Translations under genes and position numbers: made by a program | Source of the DNA: Citrobacter amalonaticus | GTDB taxonomy: Bacteria; Pseudomonadota; Gammaproteobacteria; Enterobacterales; Enterobacteriaceae | Length of the DNA: 64,000 nt | Direction: 5' to 3' | Assembly (NCBI RefSeq): GCF_001559075.2 | Contig: NZ_CP014015.2 | Span: 1,488,001 to 1,552,000, forward strand | Notes under the pieces: model-generated | The model's input: only the letters and a program-made list of their open reading frames with translations | What the model was told of the DNA's origin: nothing | Database searches by the model: none | Shown: positions 25,002 through 37,506 of the stretch, piece by piece | How the letters are laid out: every line of letters begins with the position of its first letter | Position numbering within the stretch: position 1 is the first letter of the stretch

Positions 25002-26726
25002 TCAGGCAAACCGTACGCTGAATCGCTGGCGACGGCGATACGCGTAAACATCTTCGACATGCCCTTCCCGAATACGCGTCTGCAGGCCGCGCCAATAGTC
25101 GGCGCTGAACAGGTCGGCGTGCATCTCTTCAAACAGCGGCCCGATTCGCGGGTCAGCGCACAGCCAGTGGCGAAACTCCTCAGGAAACACATCGCCTGGC
25201 GACACGCTGTACCATGGCTCACCCGATAGTTCATCTTCCGGGTAGCGCGGCGGCGGAATATGGCGGAAATTCACTTCCGTCATGTAGCAGATTTCGTCGT
25301 AATCGTAGAACACCACGCGACCATGACGGGTGACGCCAAAGTTTTTGAACAGCATGTCGCCGGGGAAAATATTGGCGGCGGCAAGCTGGCGAATCGCGTT
25401 GCCGTACTCCTCAATCGCATCCCGCAGTTGCTGACCTTCTGCCTGCTCAAGCCAGAGATTGAGCGGCACCATCCGCCGCTCAATATAGAGATGGCGGATG
25501 ACAATCTGCTCGCCAAGATCGGTCATCTTTTCCGGCACTTCCTCAAGTAACAGCGCCATCAACGCCGGATCGATCTGACGCTTATCCAGCACGAAATTTT
25601 CGAACTCCTGGGTATCCGCCATGCGTCCCACGCGATCGTGCTCTTTCACCAGTTGATAGCAGGCGCGAACGTGGGCGGCAGACATCTCTTTTTGCGGCGC
25701 GAACTTATCTTTAATAATTTTAAAAACCCGGTCGAAGCCCGGCAGCGTAAAGACCAGCATCACCATGCCACGTATGCCCGGCGCTTCAATGAACTGCTCA
25801 TCGCAGCTGCGCAGATACAATAAATACTCGCGATAGCTCTCGGTCTTCGCATGTTTCTGACAGCCGATCGCCATGTATAACTCGGCGGTGGTTTTTCCTG
25901 GCAGGATCTCACGCAGCCATTCCACCAGCGCGGCGGGCAGCGGTGCGTACACCATGAAATAGGAGCGGGCGAAACCGAACACGATACTGGCTTCTGCCGT
26001 GGTGGTCAGGCAGGTATCCACAAACAGCTCGCCTTCATCGGTACGATGGATCGGCAGTAAAAAAGGCTGCGTCGCCGTCGGCGTGATGAGTTTACCAACC
26101 AGCCAGGCGGCTTTGTTGCGATAAAACAGTTCGTTAGCCACCTGTAGATGGCAGTGTTGCAACGCCTCCTCACCAAAGGTTTCACGCAGATGTGCAATGA
26201 TGTAGCGAATATCGCGCCCTTTGTTCTGCCAGGGCAGGCGCAACGGCAGATCGCTGAGAATGCGGGTGAGCAGCGGTTCCCAGCCATGATCGGGGAAGAA
26301 ATCTTTTGCCAGCGGACGCGGGATCGTCCGGAAACGACGTTCTGGCTGGGAGCTAAAAATAAAGAGCCGCTCGGGAGTGAGCGAGCGGTGGTCAAATAAC
26401 CGACAATATACGGAGTTAAAAAAGCTCTCCGCAATCTCGAAGCGCGGGTAATCCGGCAGGAGCCCGGTGTAATGCTCTTTTACACGCAGCAAAAACGCGG
26501 CGTCGGTAGTTTTGCCGCCAGTGATGCAGCGCAGTTGTTCCACCACCAGACCCACGTGGTGATCGTAGAGGTGGATACGGCTTTTCATCGCCTGCTGCAC
26601 GGCATGCCAGTCGGCCTGTTCAAAGCGCTGTTGCGCGCCGGAGGTCACTTCCAGAAATCGACCATACTGGGCGTCGAAACCTTGCAAAATCGTCTGAGCA
26701 ATCAGTAACTCCAGGCCACGCGTCAT
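25002..26726 (-). CDS. aceK: AceK, isocitrate dehydrogenase kinase/phosphatase
   Basis: 574 residues; E. coli AceK has 578 and ends a few residues later. It switches isocitrate dehydrogenase off by phosphorylation and on again by dephosphorylation, steering carbon to the glyoxylate bypass. The regulatory N-terminal half (1-310) is followed by the kinase-like half, with the APGIRGMVMLVFTLPGF ATP loop near 312-328 and the catalytic FYDYDEICYM stretch near 470. It is the last gene of aceBAK, separated from aceA by about 100 nt with REP units that are thought to lower its expression. Confidence 0.95.
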   Translation of the reverse strand: MTRGLELLIAQTILQGFDAQYGRFLEVTSGAQQRFEQADWHAVQQAMKSRIHLYDHHVGLVVEQLRCITGGKTTDAAFLLRVKEHYTGLLPDYPRFEIAESFFNSVYCRLFDHRSLTPERLFIFSSQPERRFRTIPRPLAKDFFPDHGWEPLLTRILSDLPLRLPWQNKGRDIRYIIAHLRETFGEEALQHCHLQVANELFYRNKAAWLVGKLITPTATQPFLLPIHRTDEGELFVDTCLTTTAEASIVFGFARSYFMVYAPLPAALVEWLREILPGKTTAELYMAIGCQKHAKTESYREYLLYLRSCDEQFIEAPGIRGMVMLVFTLPGFDRVFKIIKDKFAPQKEMSAAHVRACYQLVKEHDRVGRMADTQEFENFVLDKRQIDPALMALLLEEVPEKMTDLGEQIVIRHLYIERRMVPLNLWLEQAEGQQLRDAIEEYGNAIRQLAAANIFPGDMLFKNFGVTRHGRVVFYDYDEICYMTEVNFRHIPPPRYPEDELSGEPWYSVSPGDVFPEEFRHWLCADPRIGPLFEEMHADLFSADYWRGLQTRIREGHVEDVYAYRRRQRFSVRFA

Positions 26727-26744
26727 CGCTTCTCCCCATCCGGC

Positions 26745-26825
26745 ACAACGTCATGCCGGATGGCGCGTTCGCTTATCCGGCCTACATCCCTTCGTAGGCC
26801 CGGTAAGCGCAGCGCCACCGGGCAT
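26745..26825. repeat. REP/BIME element between aceA and aceK
   Basis: Inverted REP pair (TGCCGGATGGCGCG and CGGTAAGCGCAGCGCCACCGGG, split by TTATCCGGCCTAC) filling the gap between aceA and aceK. The position is conserved with E. coli, where it is linked to the sharp drop in aceK expression. Confidence 0.85.
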
Positions 26826-26828
26826 TAA

Positions 26829-28133
26829 TCAAAACTGCGATTCTTCAGTCGAGCCGGTCAGCGCGGTCACCGAGGAAGTGCCGCCCTGAATGATGGTAGT
26901 GACTTTATCGAAGTAACCGGTACCCACTTCCTGCTGATGGGACACGAAGGTGTAACCGTCTTTAGCCGCCGCAAATTCTGGCTGCTGTACCTTCTCAACA
27001 TAGTGGCGCATGCCTTCACCCTGCGCATAGGCGTGCGCGAGGTCGAACATGTTGAACCACATGCTGTGAATGCCCGCCAGGGTGATGAACTGGTACTTGT
27101 AGCCCATATCGGACAACTGCTGCTGGAAGCTGGCGATGGTCTTATCGTCCAGATTCTTCTGCCAGTTGAATGACGGCGAACAGTTGTAGGCCAGCAGTTT
27201 GCCAGGGAATTTCGCATGAATAGCATCGGCAAAGCGCTTCGCCAGTTCCAGATCCGGCGTGGAGGTTTCACACCACACCAGATCAGCATACGGGGCGTAG
27301 GCCAGACCACGGCTGATCGCCTGCTCAATGCCGGCATGCGTACGGAAGAATCCTTCACTGGTGCGCTCGCCGGTAATAAATTCGCTGTCGTACGGGTCAC
27401 AGTCGGAGGTGATCAGATCCGCCGCATCCGCATCGGTACGGGCGATCACCAGCGTCGGTACCCCCATGACGTCTGCCGCCAGACGCGCAGCCACCAGTTT
27501 CTGAATCGCTTCCTGAGTGGGCACCAGCACTTTGCCGCCCATGTGACCGCATTTCTTCACCGAGGCCAGCTGATCTTCGAAGTGAACAGCCGCTGCACCG
27601 GCCTCAATCATCGATTTCATCAGCTCAAACGCATTCAGTACGCCGCCAAACCCGGCTTCCGCATCGGCGACGATCGGCAGAAAGTAATCCACATAGCGCG
27701 GATCGTTGGGTTCAATACCGCTGGACCACTGGATCTGATCCGCACGGCGAAAGGTGTTGTTGATCCGATCCACCACTGCCGGGACAGAGTTTGCCGGATA
27801 GAGCGATTGATCCGGGTACATGCTGGACGCCAGGTTCGCATCCGCCGCGACCTGCCACCCCGACAGATATACGGCTTCGATACCCGCTTTCGCCTGCTGC
27901 AACGCCTGACCGCCGGTCAGCGCGCCGAGGCTGTTGATATAACCTTTCTTCGATTCGCCGTGCAGCAGACGCCACATTTTGGCCGCGCCCAGTTGCGCCA
28001 GCGTACATTCCGGGTTAACCGAGCCGCGTAATTTCACCACTTCTTCCGCGCTGTACGGGCGACGGATGCCTTCCCAGCGCGGTTGTGTCCATTCTTTCTG
28101 TAACGCTTCGATCTGTTGGGTACGGGTTTTCAT
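26829..28133 (-). CDS. aceA: AceA, isocitrate lyase
   Basis: 434 residues from MKTRTQQIEALQ, the E. coli start. An in-frame ATG 15 nt upstream (28148), with AGGAG at good spacing, would add MEHLH and cannot be excluded. The enzyme cleaves isocitrate to succinate and glyoxylate. The catalytic loop KKCGHMGGK (Cys near 195), the metal site region DADAEAGF and the ERTSEGFFR segment are intact. It is second in the aceBAK operon, repressed by IclR. Confidence 0.96.
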   Translation of the reverse strand: MKTRTQQIEALQKEWTQPRWEGIRRPYSAEEVVKLRGSVNPECTLAQLGAAKMWRLLHGESKKGYINSLGALTGGQALQQAKAGIEAVYLSGWQVAADANLASSMYPDQSLYPANSVPAVVDRINNTFRRADQIQWSSGIEPNDPRYVDYFLPIVADAEAGFGGVLNAFELMKSMIEAGAAAVHFEDQLASVKKCGHMGGKVLVPTQEAIQKLVAARLAADVMGVPTLVIARTDADAADLITSDCDPYDSEFITGERTSEGFFRTHAGIEQAISRGLAYAPYADLVWCETSTPDLELAKRFADAIHAKFPGKLLAYNCSPSFNWQKNLDDKTIASFQQQLSDMGYKYQFITLAGIHSMWFNMFDLAHAYAQGEGMRHYVEKVQQPEFAAAKDGYTFVSHQQEVGTGYFDKVTTIIQGGTSSVTALTGSTEESQF

Positions 28134-28164
28134 GTGCAGATGCTCCATATTATTCTCCTGGCTT

Positions 28165-28287
28165 CCCAGGCGTTATTGGTGAAGGCAGTTTGGTCACGGG
28201 AAGCCGCGCAAAAACCGGAGCGTACTTATAGTACGTGAGGATTTTGAGCACTACCCGGGGCCAAAATGGCGAACAAAATAGCCTGGG
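28165..28287. repeat. Palindromic intergenic element between aceB and aceA
   Basis: The outer inverted repeat CCCAGGC (28165-28171) / GCCTGGG (28281-28287) encloses nested pairs TTTGG/CCAAA and a perfect CGTACT, TAT, AGTACG hairpin. The whole gap can fold into one long stem. It resembles the RSA-type enterobacterial intergenic repeat; that name is given from memory. Confidence 0.6.
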
Positions 28288-28290
28288 CAT

Positions 28291-29892
28291 TTACGCCAGC
28301 AGGCGGTAGCCTGGCAATGTCAGGAAATCGATTAATTCGTCAGAGGTGGTGATTTGTTCCATCAGGCGCGCGGCATCATCAAAACGGCCGTTGCTGTAGC
28401 GGTGTTCACCCAGTTCGTCCTGGATGACCCGCATCTCTTCAGCCAACATCTGGCGGAACAGCGCTTTAGTGACCGGCTTGCCGTTGCTCAGGGTTTTCTC
28501 GTGATGGATCCACTGCCAGATTGAAGTACGGGAGATCTCCGCCGTCGCCGCATCTTCCATCAGGCCATAAATCGGCACGCAGCCGTTGCCGGAGATCCAC
28601 GCTTCGATGTATTGCACCGCAACGCGAATATTGGCACGCATCCCCTCTTCCGTACGCTCGCCTTCACATGGCGCCAACAATTGTTCTGCGGTAATCGGCG
28701 CGTCTTCATCACGGGTCACAAACAGCTGGTTTTTGTTCTCGCCGAGCACCTCGTTGAAGACCGCCATCGCGGTATCCGCCAGTCCCGGATGCGCAATCCA
28801 CGTGCCGTCGTGGCCGTTATTGGCTTCCAGCGCTTTATCCGCTTTCACCTTGCTGAGCACCTGATTGTTGCGTTCAGCGTCTTTGCTTGGAATGAATGCC
28901 GCCATACCGCCCATCGCGAAGGCGCCACGTTTGTGACAGGTTTTAATCAGCAGACGCGAATAGGCGCTAAGGAAGGGCTTATCCATCGTCACCACCTGGC
29001 GGTCCGGCAGAACGCGATCCGGATGATTCTTCAGCGTTTTGATATAGCTGAAGATGTAATCCCAGCGACCGCAGTTCAGACCGACAATATGGTCACGCAG
29101 CGCGTGCAGGATCTCGTCCATCTGGAACACGGCCGGCAGGGTTTCAATCAGCAGCGTGGCTTTAATCGTGCCGCGCGGCAGATTAAAACGATCTTCGGTA
29201 TAGCTGAAAACTTCACTCCACCAGGCCGCTTCCTGCCACGCCTGCGTTTTTGGCAGGTAGAAATAGGGACCGCTGCCTTTGGCCAGCAACGCTTTGTAGT
29301 TATGGAAGAAATAGAGGGCAAAGTCGAACAGGCTGCCGGGGATCGCTTCACCGCGCCAGGTTACATGTTTTTCCGGCAGGTGCAGGCCACGCACACGGCA
29401 AATCAGTAATGCCGGATTAGGCTTCAGCTGATAGATTTTGCCGGCTTCATTGGTGTAGCTGATGGTGCCATTAACCGCGTCGCGCAGGTTGATATGCCCA
29501 TCGATCACTTTGCTCCATTCCGGTGCCAGTGAATCTTCGAAATCGGCCATAAAAACCTTCACATTCGCGTTCAACGCATTGATAACCATCTTGCGCTCAA
29601 CCGGTCCGGTGATTTCGACCCGACGATCCTGTAAATCCTCCGGTATACCGCGAATCTTCCAGTTATCGTTTCTAATGGAAACAGTTTCCGAAATAAAATC
29701 AGGCAATATACCGTTGTCGATATCCTGCTGCTGCTGGATACGAGCCGCGAGCAGCTTATTGCGCTTCGCCGTAAAGCGAGCCACCAGTTCAGTGAGAAAT
29801 TCGACCGCTTCATCGGTCAGGATCTGCTTCTCCGGCTCACCATAGGGCCTCGTGAAGATCAATTCATCGGTAGTCGTTGCCTGTTGATTCAT
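28291..29892 (-). CDS. aceB: AceB, malate synthase A
   Basis: 533 residues from MNQQATTTDEL, with GAGGAG in front, equal in length to E. coli AceB; an ATG 27 nt further upstream is not conserved. It condenses glyoxylate with acetyl-CoA to malate. Visible family motifs are the VFMADFEDSLAP strand with metal-binding acids (about 125-136), RVRGLHLPEKH, and GLNCGRWDYIFSYIK (270-284). It is the first gene of aceBAK, 100 nt downstream of an IclR box. Confidence 0.96.
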   Translation of the reverse strand: MNQQATTTDELIFTRPYGEPEKQILTDEAVEFLTELVARFTAKRNKLLAARIQQQQDIDNGILPDFISETVSIRNDNWKIRGIPEDLQDRRVEITGPVERKMVINALNANVKVFMADFEDSLAPEWSKVIDGHINLRDAVNGTISYTNEAGKIYQLKPNPALLICRVRGLHLPEKHVTWRGEAIPGSLFDFALYFFHNYKALLAKGSGPYFYLPKTQAWQEAAWWSEVFSYTEDRFNLPRGTIKATLLIETLPAVFQMDEILHALRDHIVGLNCGRWDYIFSYIKTLKNHPDRVLPDRQVVTMDKPFLSAYSRLLIKTCHKRGAFAMGGMAAFIPSKDAERNNQVLSKVKADKALEANNGHDGTWIAHPGLADTAMAVFNEVLGENKNQLFVTRDEDAPITAEQLLAPCEGERTEEGMRANIRVAVQYIEAWISGNGCVPIYGLMEDAATAEISRTSIWQWIHHEKTLSNGKPVTKALFRQMLAEEMRVIQDELGEHRYSNGRFDDAARLMEQITTSDELIDFLTLPGYRLLA

Positions 29893-29992
29893 TCTGTAAC
29901 TCCTCGTCATTGATAACAAAGCATTCCCAATGCGAACGAAGGATCGTTGTGCGCTTTTCGTTCAGCACAACTAAGACTACTCATTTAAATTT

Positions 29993-30013
29993 CAAAATCA
30001 AAAACAATTTCCA
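29993..30013. promoter_or_regulatory. IclR box of the aceBAK promoter
   Basis: On the minus strand this reads TGGAAATTGTTTTTGATTTTG, the core of the IclR operator defined at E. coli aceB, with only flanking changes. Confidence 0.8.
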
Positions 30014-30093
30014 TTTTTAATTTAATTATCAATTAACCTATTGATAACAATAAAAATAAAGTTTAATCACAAGTTGAAGTGCATTTCGGAAAT

Positions 30094-30115
30094 AAAAAAG
30101 GCACCCGAAGGTGCC
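30094..30115 (-). terminator. metA: metA terminator
   Basis: GGCACC/GGTGCC stem with a TTCG tetraloop on the minus strand, followed by six T. It lies 46 nt past the metA stop. Confidence 0.85.
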
Positions 30116-30160
30116 TGATTCAATATGCTGAAACGCTTTAGGATCGTCAGCGACAGACGA

Positions 30161-31090
30161 TTAATCCAGCGTTGGATTCATGTGACGCAGATCATATGGC
30201 GTGATCTGGTAGACGTAATAGTTGAGCCAGTTGATGAACAGCAAATTACCGTGGCTTCGCCAGGTGGCACGAGGCTTGTTCTGGGGATCGTTTTTCGGGA
30301 AATAGTTGAATGGAACGTCGGGGTTTAATCCGGCGTCTACATCGCGGAAATATTCGCTGCCCAATGTGTCGGCGTCATATTCCGGATGGCCCGTGACAAA
30401 CGCAATGCGTTTATCTTTGCTGGCAAACAGATAGGCATCCCCGTTCTCACTCTCGGCGAGGATCTCAAGATCGGTGTAGTCACGAATCAACACTGACGGA
30501 AAGTCAGCGTAGCGTGAATGCGGGGCCAGAAACGAATCATCAAAACCCCGCGTCAGCAGCGCATGCGGGTGAAGAATATGATGCTCATAAACGCCAGAGA
30601 GCTTATCGGTGCGGGTCTGTTTCGGAATTCCGTAGAGGATATTGAGTGCGGCCTGGACCGCCCAACAGACAAACAGCGTTGAGGTGACATGATCTTTCGC
30701 CCACTCCAGTACCTGTTTGATCTGTGGCCAATAGGCAACGTCATTGAACTCCACCAGACCCAGCGGTGCGCCGGTGACAATCAGGCCATCGAAGTTCTGA
30801 TCGCAGATATCCTCAAAGTTACAGTAGAAGTTGTTCAGATGCTCGGCTGGCGTATTACGCGACTCACGGGCATCAATGCGCAGTAACTGTACATCCACCT
30901 GCAGCGGAGAGTTCGACAGCAGCCGCAAAAACTGATTTTCCGTTTCGATTTTCTTCGGCATCAGGTTGAGGATAAGCACCTTTAGCGGACGAATTTCCTG
31001 ACCTGACGCGCGGGAAGTCGTCATGACAAAGACGTTTTCCTCACGCAAGAAATTGACGGCGGGTAGCTCGTCCAGCACGCGAATCGGCAT
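30161..31090 (-). CDS. metA: MetA, homoserine O-succinyltransferase
   Basis: 309 residues, the E. coli length. It is a GATase-like acyltransferase that succinylates homoserine in the first committed step of methionine synthesis. Catalytic Cys lies in FVCWAVQAALN (near 142), and the His/Glu pair in FVTGHPEYD (near 235-237). The protein is known for heat-labile regulation in E. coli. MetJ boxes lie directly upstream. It is monocistronic, with its own terminator. Confidence 0.96.
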   Translation of the reverse strand: MPIRVLDELPAVNFLREENVFVMTTSRASGQEIRPLKVLILNLMPKKIETENQFLRLLSNSPLQVDVQLLRIDARESRNTPAEHLNNFYCNFEDICDQNFDGLIVTGAPLGLVEFNDVAYWPQIKQVLEWAKDHVTSTLFVCWAVQAALNILYGIPKQTRTDKLSGVYEHHILHPHALLTRGFDDSFLAPHSRYADFPSVLIRDYTDLEILAESENGDAYLFASKDKRIAFVTGHPEYDADTLGSEYFRDVDAGLNPDVPFNYFPKNDPQNKPRATWRSHGNLLFINWLNYYVYQITPYDLRHMNPTLD

Positions 31091-31109
31091 AACCTGATAA
31101 CCTCACTAC

Positions 31110-31141
31110 ATACGTTTAAACGTTTAGACATCCAGATAGCT
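31110..31141. promoter_or_regulatory. MetJ operator (tandem met boxes) upstream of metA
   Basis: Four consecutive 8-mers (ATACGTTT, AAACGTTT, AGACATCC, AGATAGCT) related to the MetJ consensus AGACGTCT, ending 20 nt before the metA start. The arrangement matches E. coli metA. Confidence 0.7.
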
Positions 31142-31246
31142 GAAGATACCCAGAAATCACGTCAATGTCGAGCCTGCATGTTAAAGGTGAGAAAGTTTCA
31201 CGACGACAAATACGTTAGAATATAAGCATAACGAAAAGGAGAGAAT

Positions 31247-31696
31247 ATGGTTATTAACATACGCCGATCGCGGCATGATGAAGGGGAAAAACTGATTGCG
31301 ATCTGGTGCCGGTCGGTCGACGCCACGCATGATTTTCTGTCTAAAGAGTACCGCATCGAGCTGGAAGAACTGGTCCGCTCGTTTTTACCCGAAGCCCCTT
31401 TATGGGTTGCCGCTAATGAGCAGGATGAACCCGTCGCATTTATGTTGCTCACTGGAGATCATATGGATGCGCTGTTTGTTGATCCCGACATCCGGGGCTG
31501 TGGCGTGGGTAAGCTGTTGATTGAGCATGCGCTTTCGCTCGTGCCCACGTTGACGACTAACGTGAACGAACAGAATGAGCAAGCCGTTGGATTCTATAAG
31601 AAGATGGGATTCAGGGTAACGGGGCGCGCAGAGGTCGACGATCTTGGGCAGCCATATCCGTTATTGCATTTGCGTTACCAGGGTGCCTCGTCCTGA
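31247..31696 (+). CDS. yjaB: YjaB, GNAT-family N-acetyltransferase
   Basis: 149 residues (147 in E. coli). It has the GNAT fold, with the acetyl-CoA loop DPDIRGCGVGKLLIEHAL (about 83-100) following the strand MDALFV, and the late motif NEQNEQAVGFYKKMGF. It binds acetyl-CoA in E. coli, but its physiological substrate is not established. AAGGAG precedes the ATG. E. coli has yjaA between this gene and the rRNA operon; here only a REP unit and the rRNA terminator lie there. Confidence 0.93.
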   Translation: MVINIRRSRHDEGEKLIAIWCRSVDATHDFLSKEYRIELEELVRSFLPEAPLWVAANEQDEPVAFMLLTGDHMDALFVDPDIRGCGVGKLLIEHALSLVPTLTTNVNEQNEQAVGFYKKMGFRVTGRAEVDDLGQPYPLLHLRYQGASS

Positions 31697-31697
31697 C

Positions 31698-31733
31698 GGT
31701 AGGCCGGATAAGGCGAAGCCGCCATCCGGCGTT
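31698..31733. repeat. REP unit downstream of yjaB
   Basis: GTAGGCCGGATAAGGCGAAGCCGCCATCCGGC, a single REP palindrome directly after the yjaB stop. Confidence 0.85.
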
Positions 31734-31785
31734 CTGCTGGCTGGCGCTGTCTTATCAGCACCAGCCACTGGCTTACTACAGACGC

Positions 31786-31811
31786 AAAAAAGCCCATCCG
31801 TCAGGATGGGC
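31786..31811 (-). terminator. rRNA operon terminator
   Basis: GCCCATCC/GGATGGGC stem with a 4-nt loop, then TTTTTT on the minus strand, 16 nt beyond the 5S gene. It is the rrn T1-type terminator. Confidence 0.92.
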
Positions 31812-31826
31812 TTCTTCACTTATTTG

Positions 31827-31946
31827 ATGCCTGGCAGTTCCCTACTCTCGCATGGGGAGACCCCACACTACCATCGGCGCTACGGCGTTTCACTTCTGAG
31901 TTCGGCATGGGGTCAGGTGGGACCACCGCGCTACAGCCGCCAGGCA
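31827..31946 (-). rRNA. rrf: 5S ribosomal RNA
   Basis: 120 nt, nearly identical to E. coli 5S from TGCCTGGCGGC to CTGCCAGGCAT. One visible difference from the common E. coli sequence is GGCTGTAGC near the 5' end. It is the last gene of the operon. Confidence 0.97.
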
Positions 31947-32075
31947 AATTCTTTTGTGCTCAAAACGAATATTTTACTCTGATGCTGCCTTGCCTCAGCG
32001 CAAAATCTTTCGTTTTCGCAAATCTGTTATCAGGCTGAAATTCTCTCTATTCCGCCAAAACATCTTCGGCGTTGT

Positions 32076-34980
<2,905 letters not shown>

Positions 34981-35088
34981 TCACAACCCGAAGATGTTTC
35001 TTTCGATTCATCATCGTGATTGCGAAAATTTGAGAGACTCGAACACACCAATAAAGATGTGTCGTTTCAATTTTCAGCTTGATCCAGA

Positions 35089-35101
35089 TTTTTAAAGAGC
35101 A
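35089..35101 (-). promoter_or_regulatory. boxA antitermination element in the 16S-23S spacer
   Basis: TGCTCTTTAAAAA on the minus strand between tRNA-Glu and 23S, the usual spacer boxA recognised by NusB/NusE. Confidence 0.75.
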
Positions 35102-35177
35102 AATATCTCAAACATGACTCGCTGAGTCAGTTTTGAGATACAGGGGCCGGCGACTTTCACTCACACAAACCAGCAAG

Positions 35178-35253
35178 TGGCGTCCCCTAGGGGATTCGAA
35201 CCCCTGTTACCGCCGTGAAAGGGCGGTGTCCTGGGCCTCTAGACGAAGGGGAC
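35178..35253 (-). tRNA. gltT: tRNA-Glu (anticodon TTC)
   Basis: 76 nt including the encoded CCA, beginning GTCCCCTTCGTCTAGAGGCC. The anticodon TTC sits in CCCTTTCACGG and the T-arm reads GGTTCGAATCC. A single tRNA-Glu in the 16S-23S spacer is the rrnB/C/E/G class. The symbol varies by operon. Confidence 0.97.
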
Positions 35254-35339
35254 ACTGAAGTCTGCTTCGGCAAGACGCCTTGCTATTCACTTTTCATCAG
35301 ACAATCTGTGTGGGCACTGCAAAGGCAGGTTCTTTAAGG

Positions 35340-36881
<1,542 letters not shown>

Positions 36882-37014
36882 AAGTTTGATGCTCGTAGAA
36901 TTAAACTTCGTAATGAATTACGTGTTCACTCTTTGAGACTTGGTATTCATTTTTCGTCTTGCGACGTTAAGAATCCATGTCACTCTGAGTGCCCACACAG
37001 ATTGTCTGATAAAT

Positions 37015-37026
37015 TGTTAAAGAGCA
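37015..37026 (-). promoter_or_regulatory. rrn leader boxA
   Basis: TGCTCTTTAACA on the minus strand in the 16S leader, the canonical boxA that recruits the rRNA antitermination complex. Confidence 0.85.
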
Positions 37027-37064
37027 GTTGCGACGCGCTTTAGCGCTCTGTCGCGAGGTGGCGT

Positions 37065-37092
37065 ATATTACGCTTTCCTCTTTCAGAGTCAA
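37065..37092 (-). promoter_or_regulatory. rrn P2 promoter
   Basis: -35 TTGACT and -10 TAATAT with a 16-nt spacer on the minus strand, followed by CGCCACC. This is the rrn P2 arrangement. Confidence 0.8.
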
Positions 37093-37174
37093 CCCTGATT
37101 TTCAGGATTTTTCTCTTCAACCGAACCGGCTGTTTGTGTGAAGTGATTCACATCCGCCGTGTCGATGGAGGCGC

Positions 37175-37202
37175 ATTATAGGGAGTTCCCGAGCATCCGC
37201 AA
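37175..37202 (-). promoter_or_regulatory. rrn P1 promoter
   Basis: -35 TTGCGG and -10 TATAAT with a 16-nt spacer and a GC-rich discriminator (GCGCCTCC) on the minus strand. This matches the growth-rate-controlled rrn P1, including the ACACGG motif downstream. AT-rich DNA further upstream fits an UP element and Fis sites. Confidence 0.85.
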
Positions 37203-37383
37203 TAGAAAAGTTGCAGAAAAATGACTGACTGCTGCATTCCCCAGCAAAACCCCGCCTTATACCCTTTTACACACAGACTTATCCACAATCGTCGGGATCA
37301 TTGAGCGGATCTTCCCTGCCGTTAACGATCGATAGAGAGAGAAAATCAGTACCAGAATCGAAAAAGAAAAATTCGCGAGCGTT

Positions 37384-37399
37384 GCGCAAACGTTTTCGT
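37384..37399. promoter_or_regulatory. PurR operator of purHD
   Basis: GCGCAAACGTTTTCGT, a close match to the PurR palindrome ACGCAAACGTTTGCGT. It directly precedes the -10-like TACAAT (37400-37405), so bound PurR would block the promoter. Confidence 0.85.
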
Positions 37400-37424
37400 T
37401 ACAATGCCCCCGCAAAACAAGTAT

Positions 37425-37474
37425 GCCCCGTAAGGGGCGTTAGCTAAGTTTTTCACGAAAAATTCAGCTAACGC
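37425..37474 (+). other. Two adjoining hairpins in the purHD leader
   Basis: A GCCCC, GTAA, GGGGC hairpin (37425-37438) is followed by a long one in which GCGTTAGCT (37437-37445) pairs with AGCTAACGC (37466-37474). The stem continues inwards through TTTTT/AAAAA to a CACG loop, with one A-C mismatch. The hairpins share two bases, so full formation of both is mutually exclusive. They lie 33 nt before the purH start, without a terminal T-run. Confidence 0.65.
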
Positions 37475-37506
37475 TCTCTGTTATCGTCAAATCCAGGGGA
37501 TTTACC

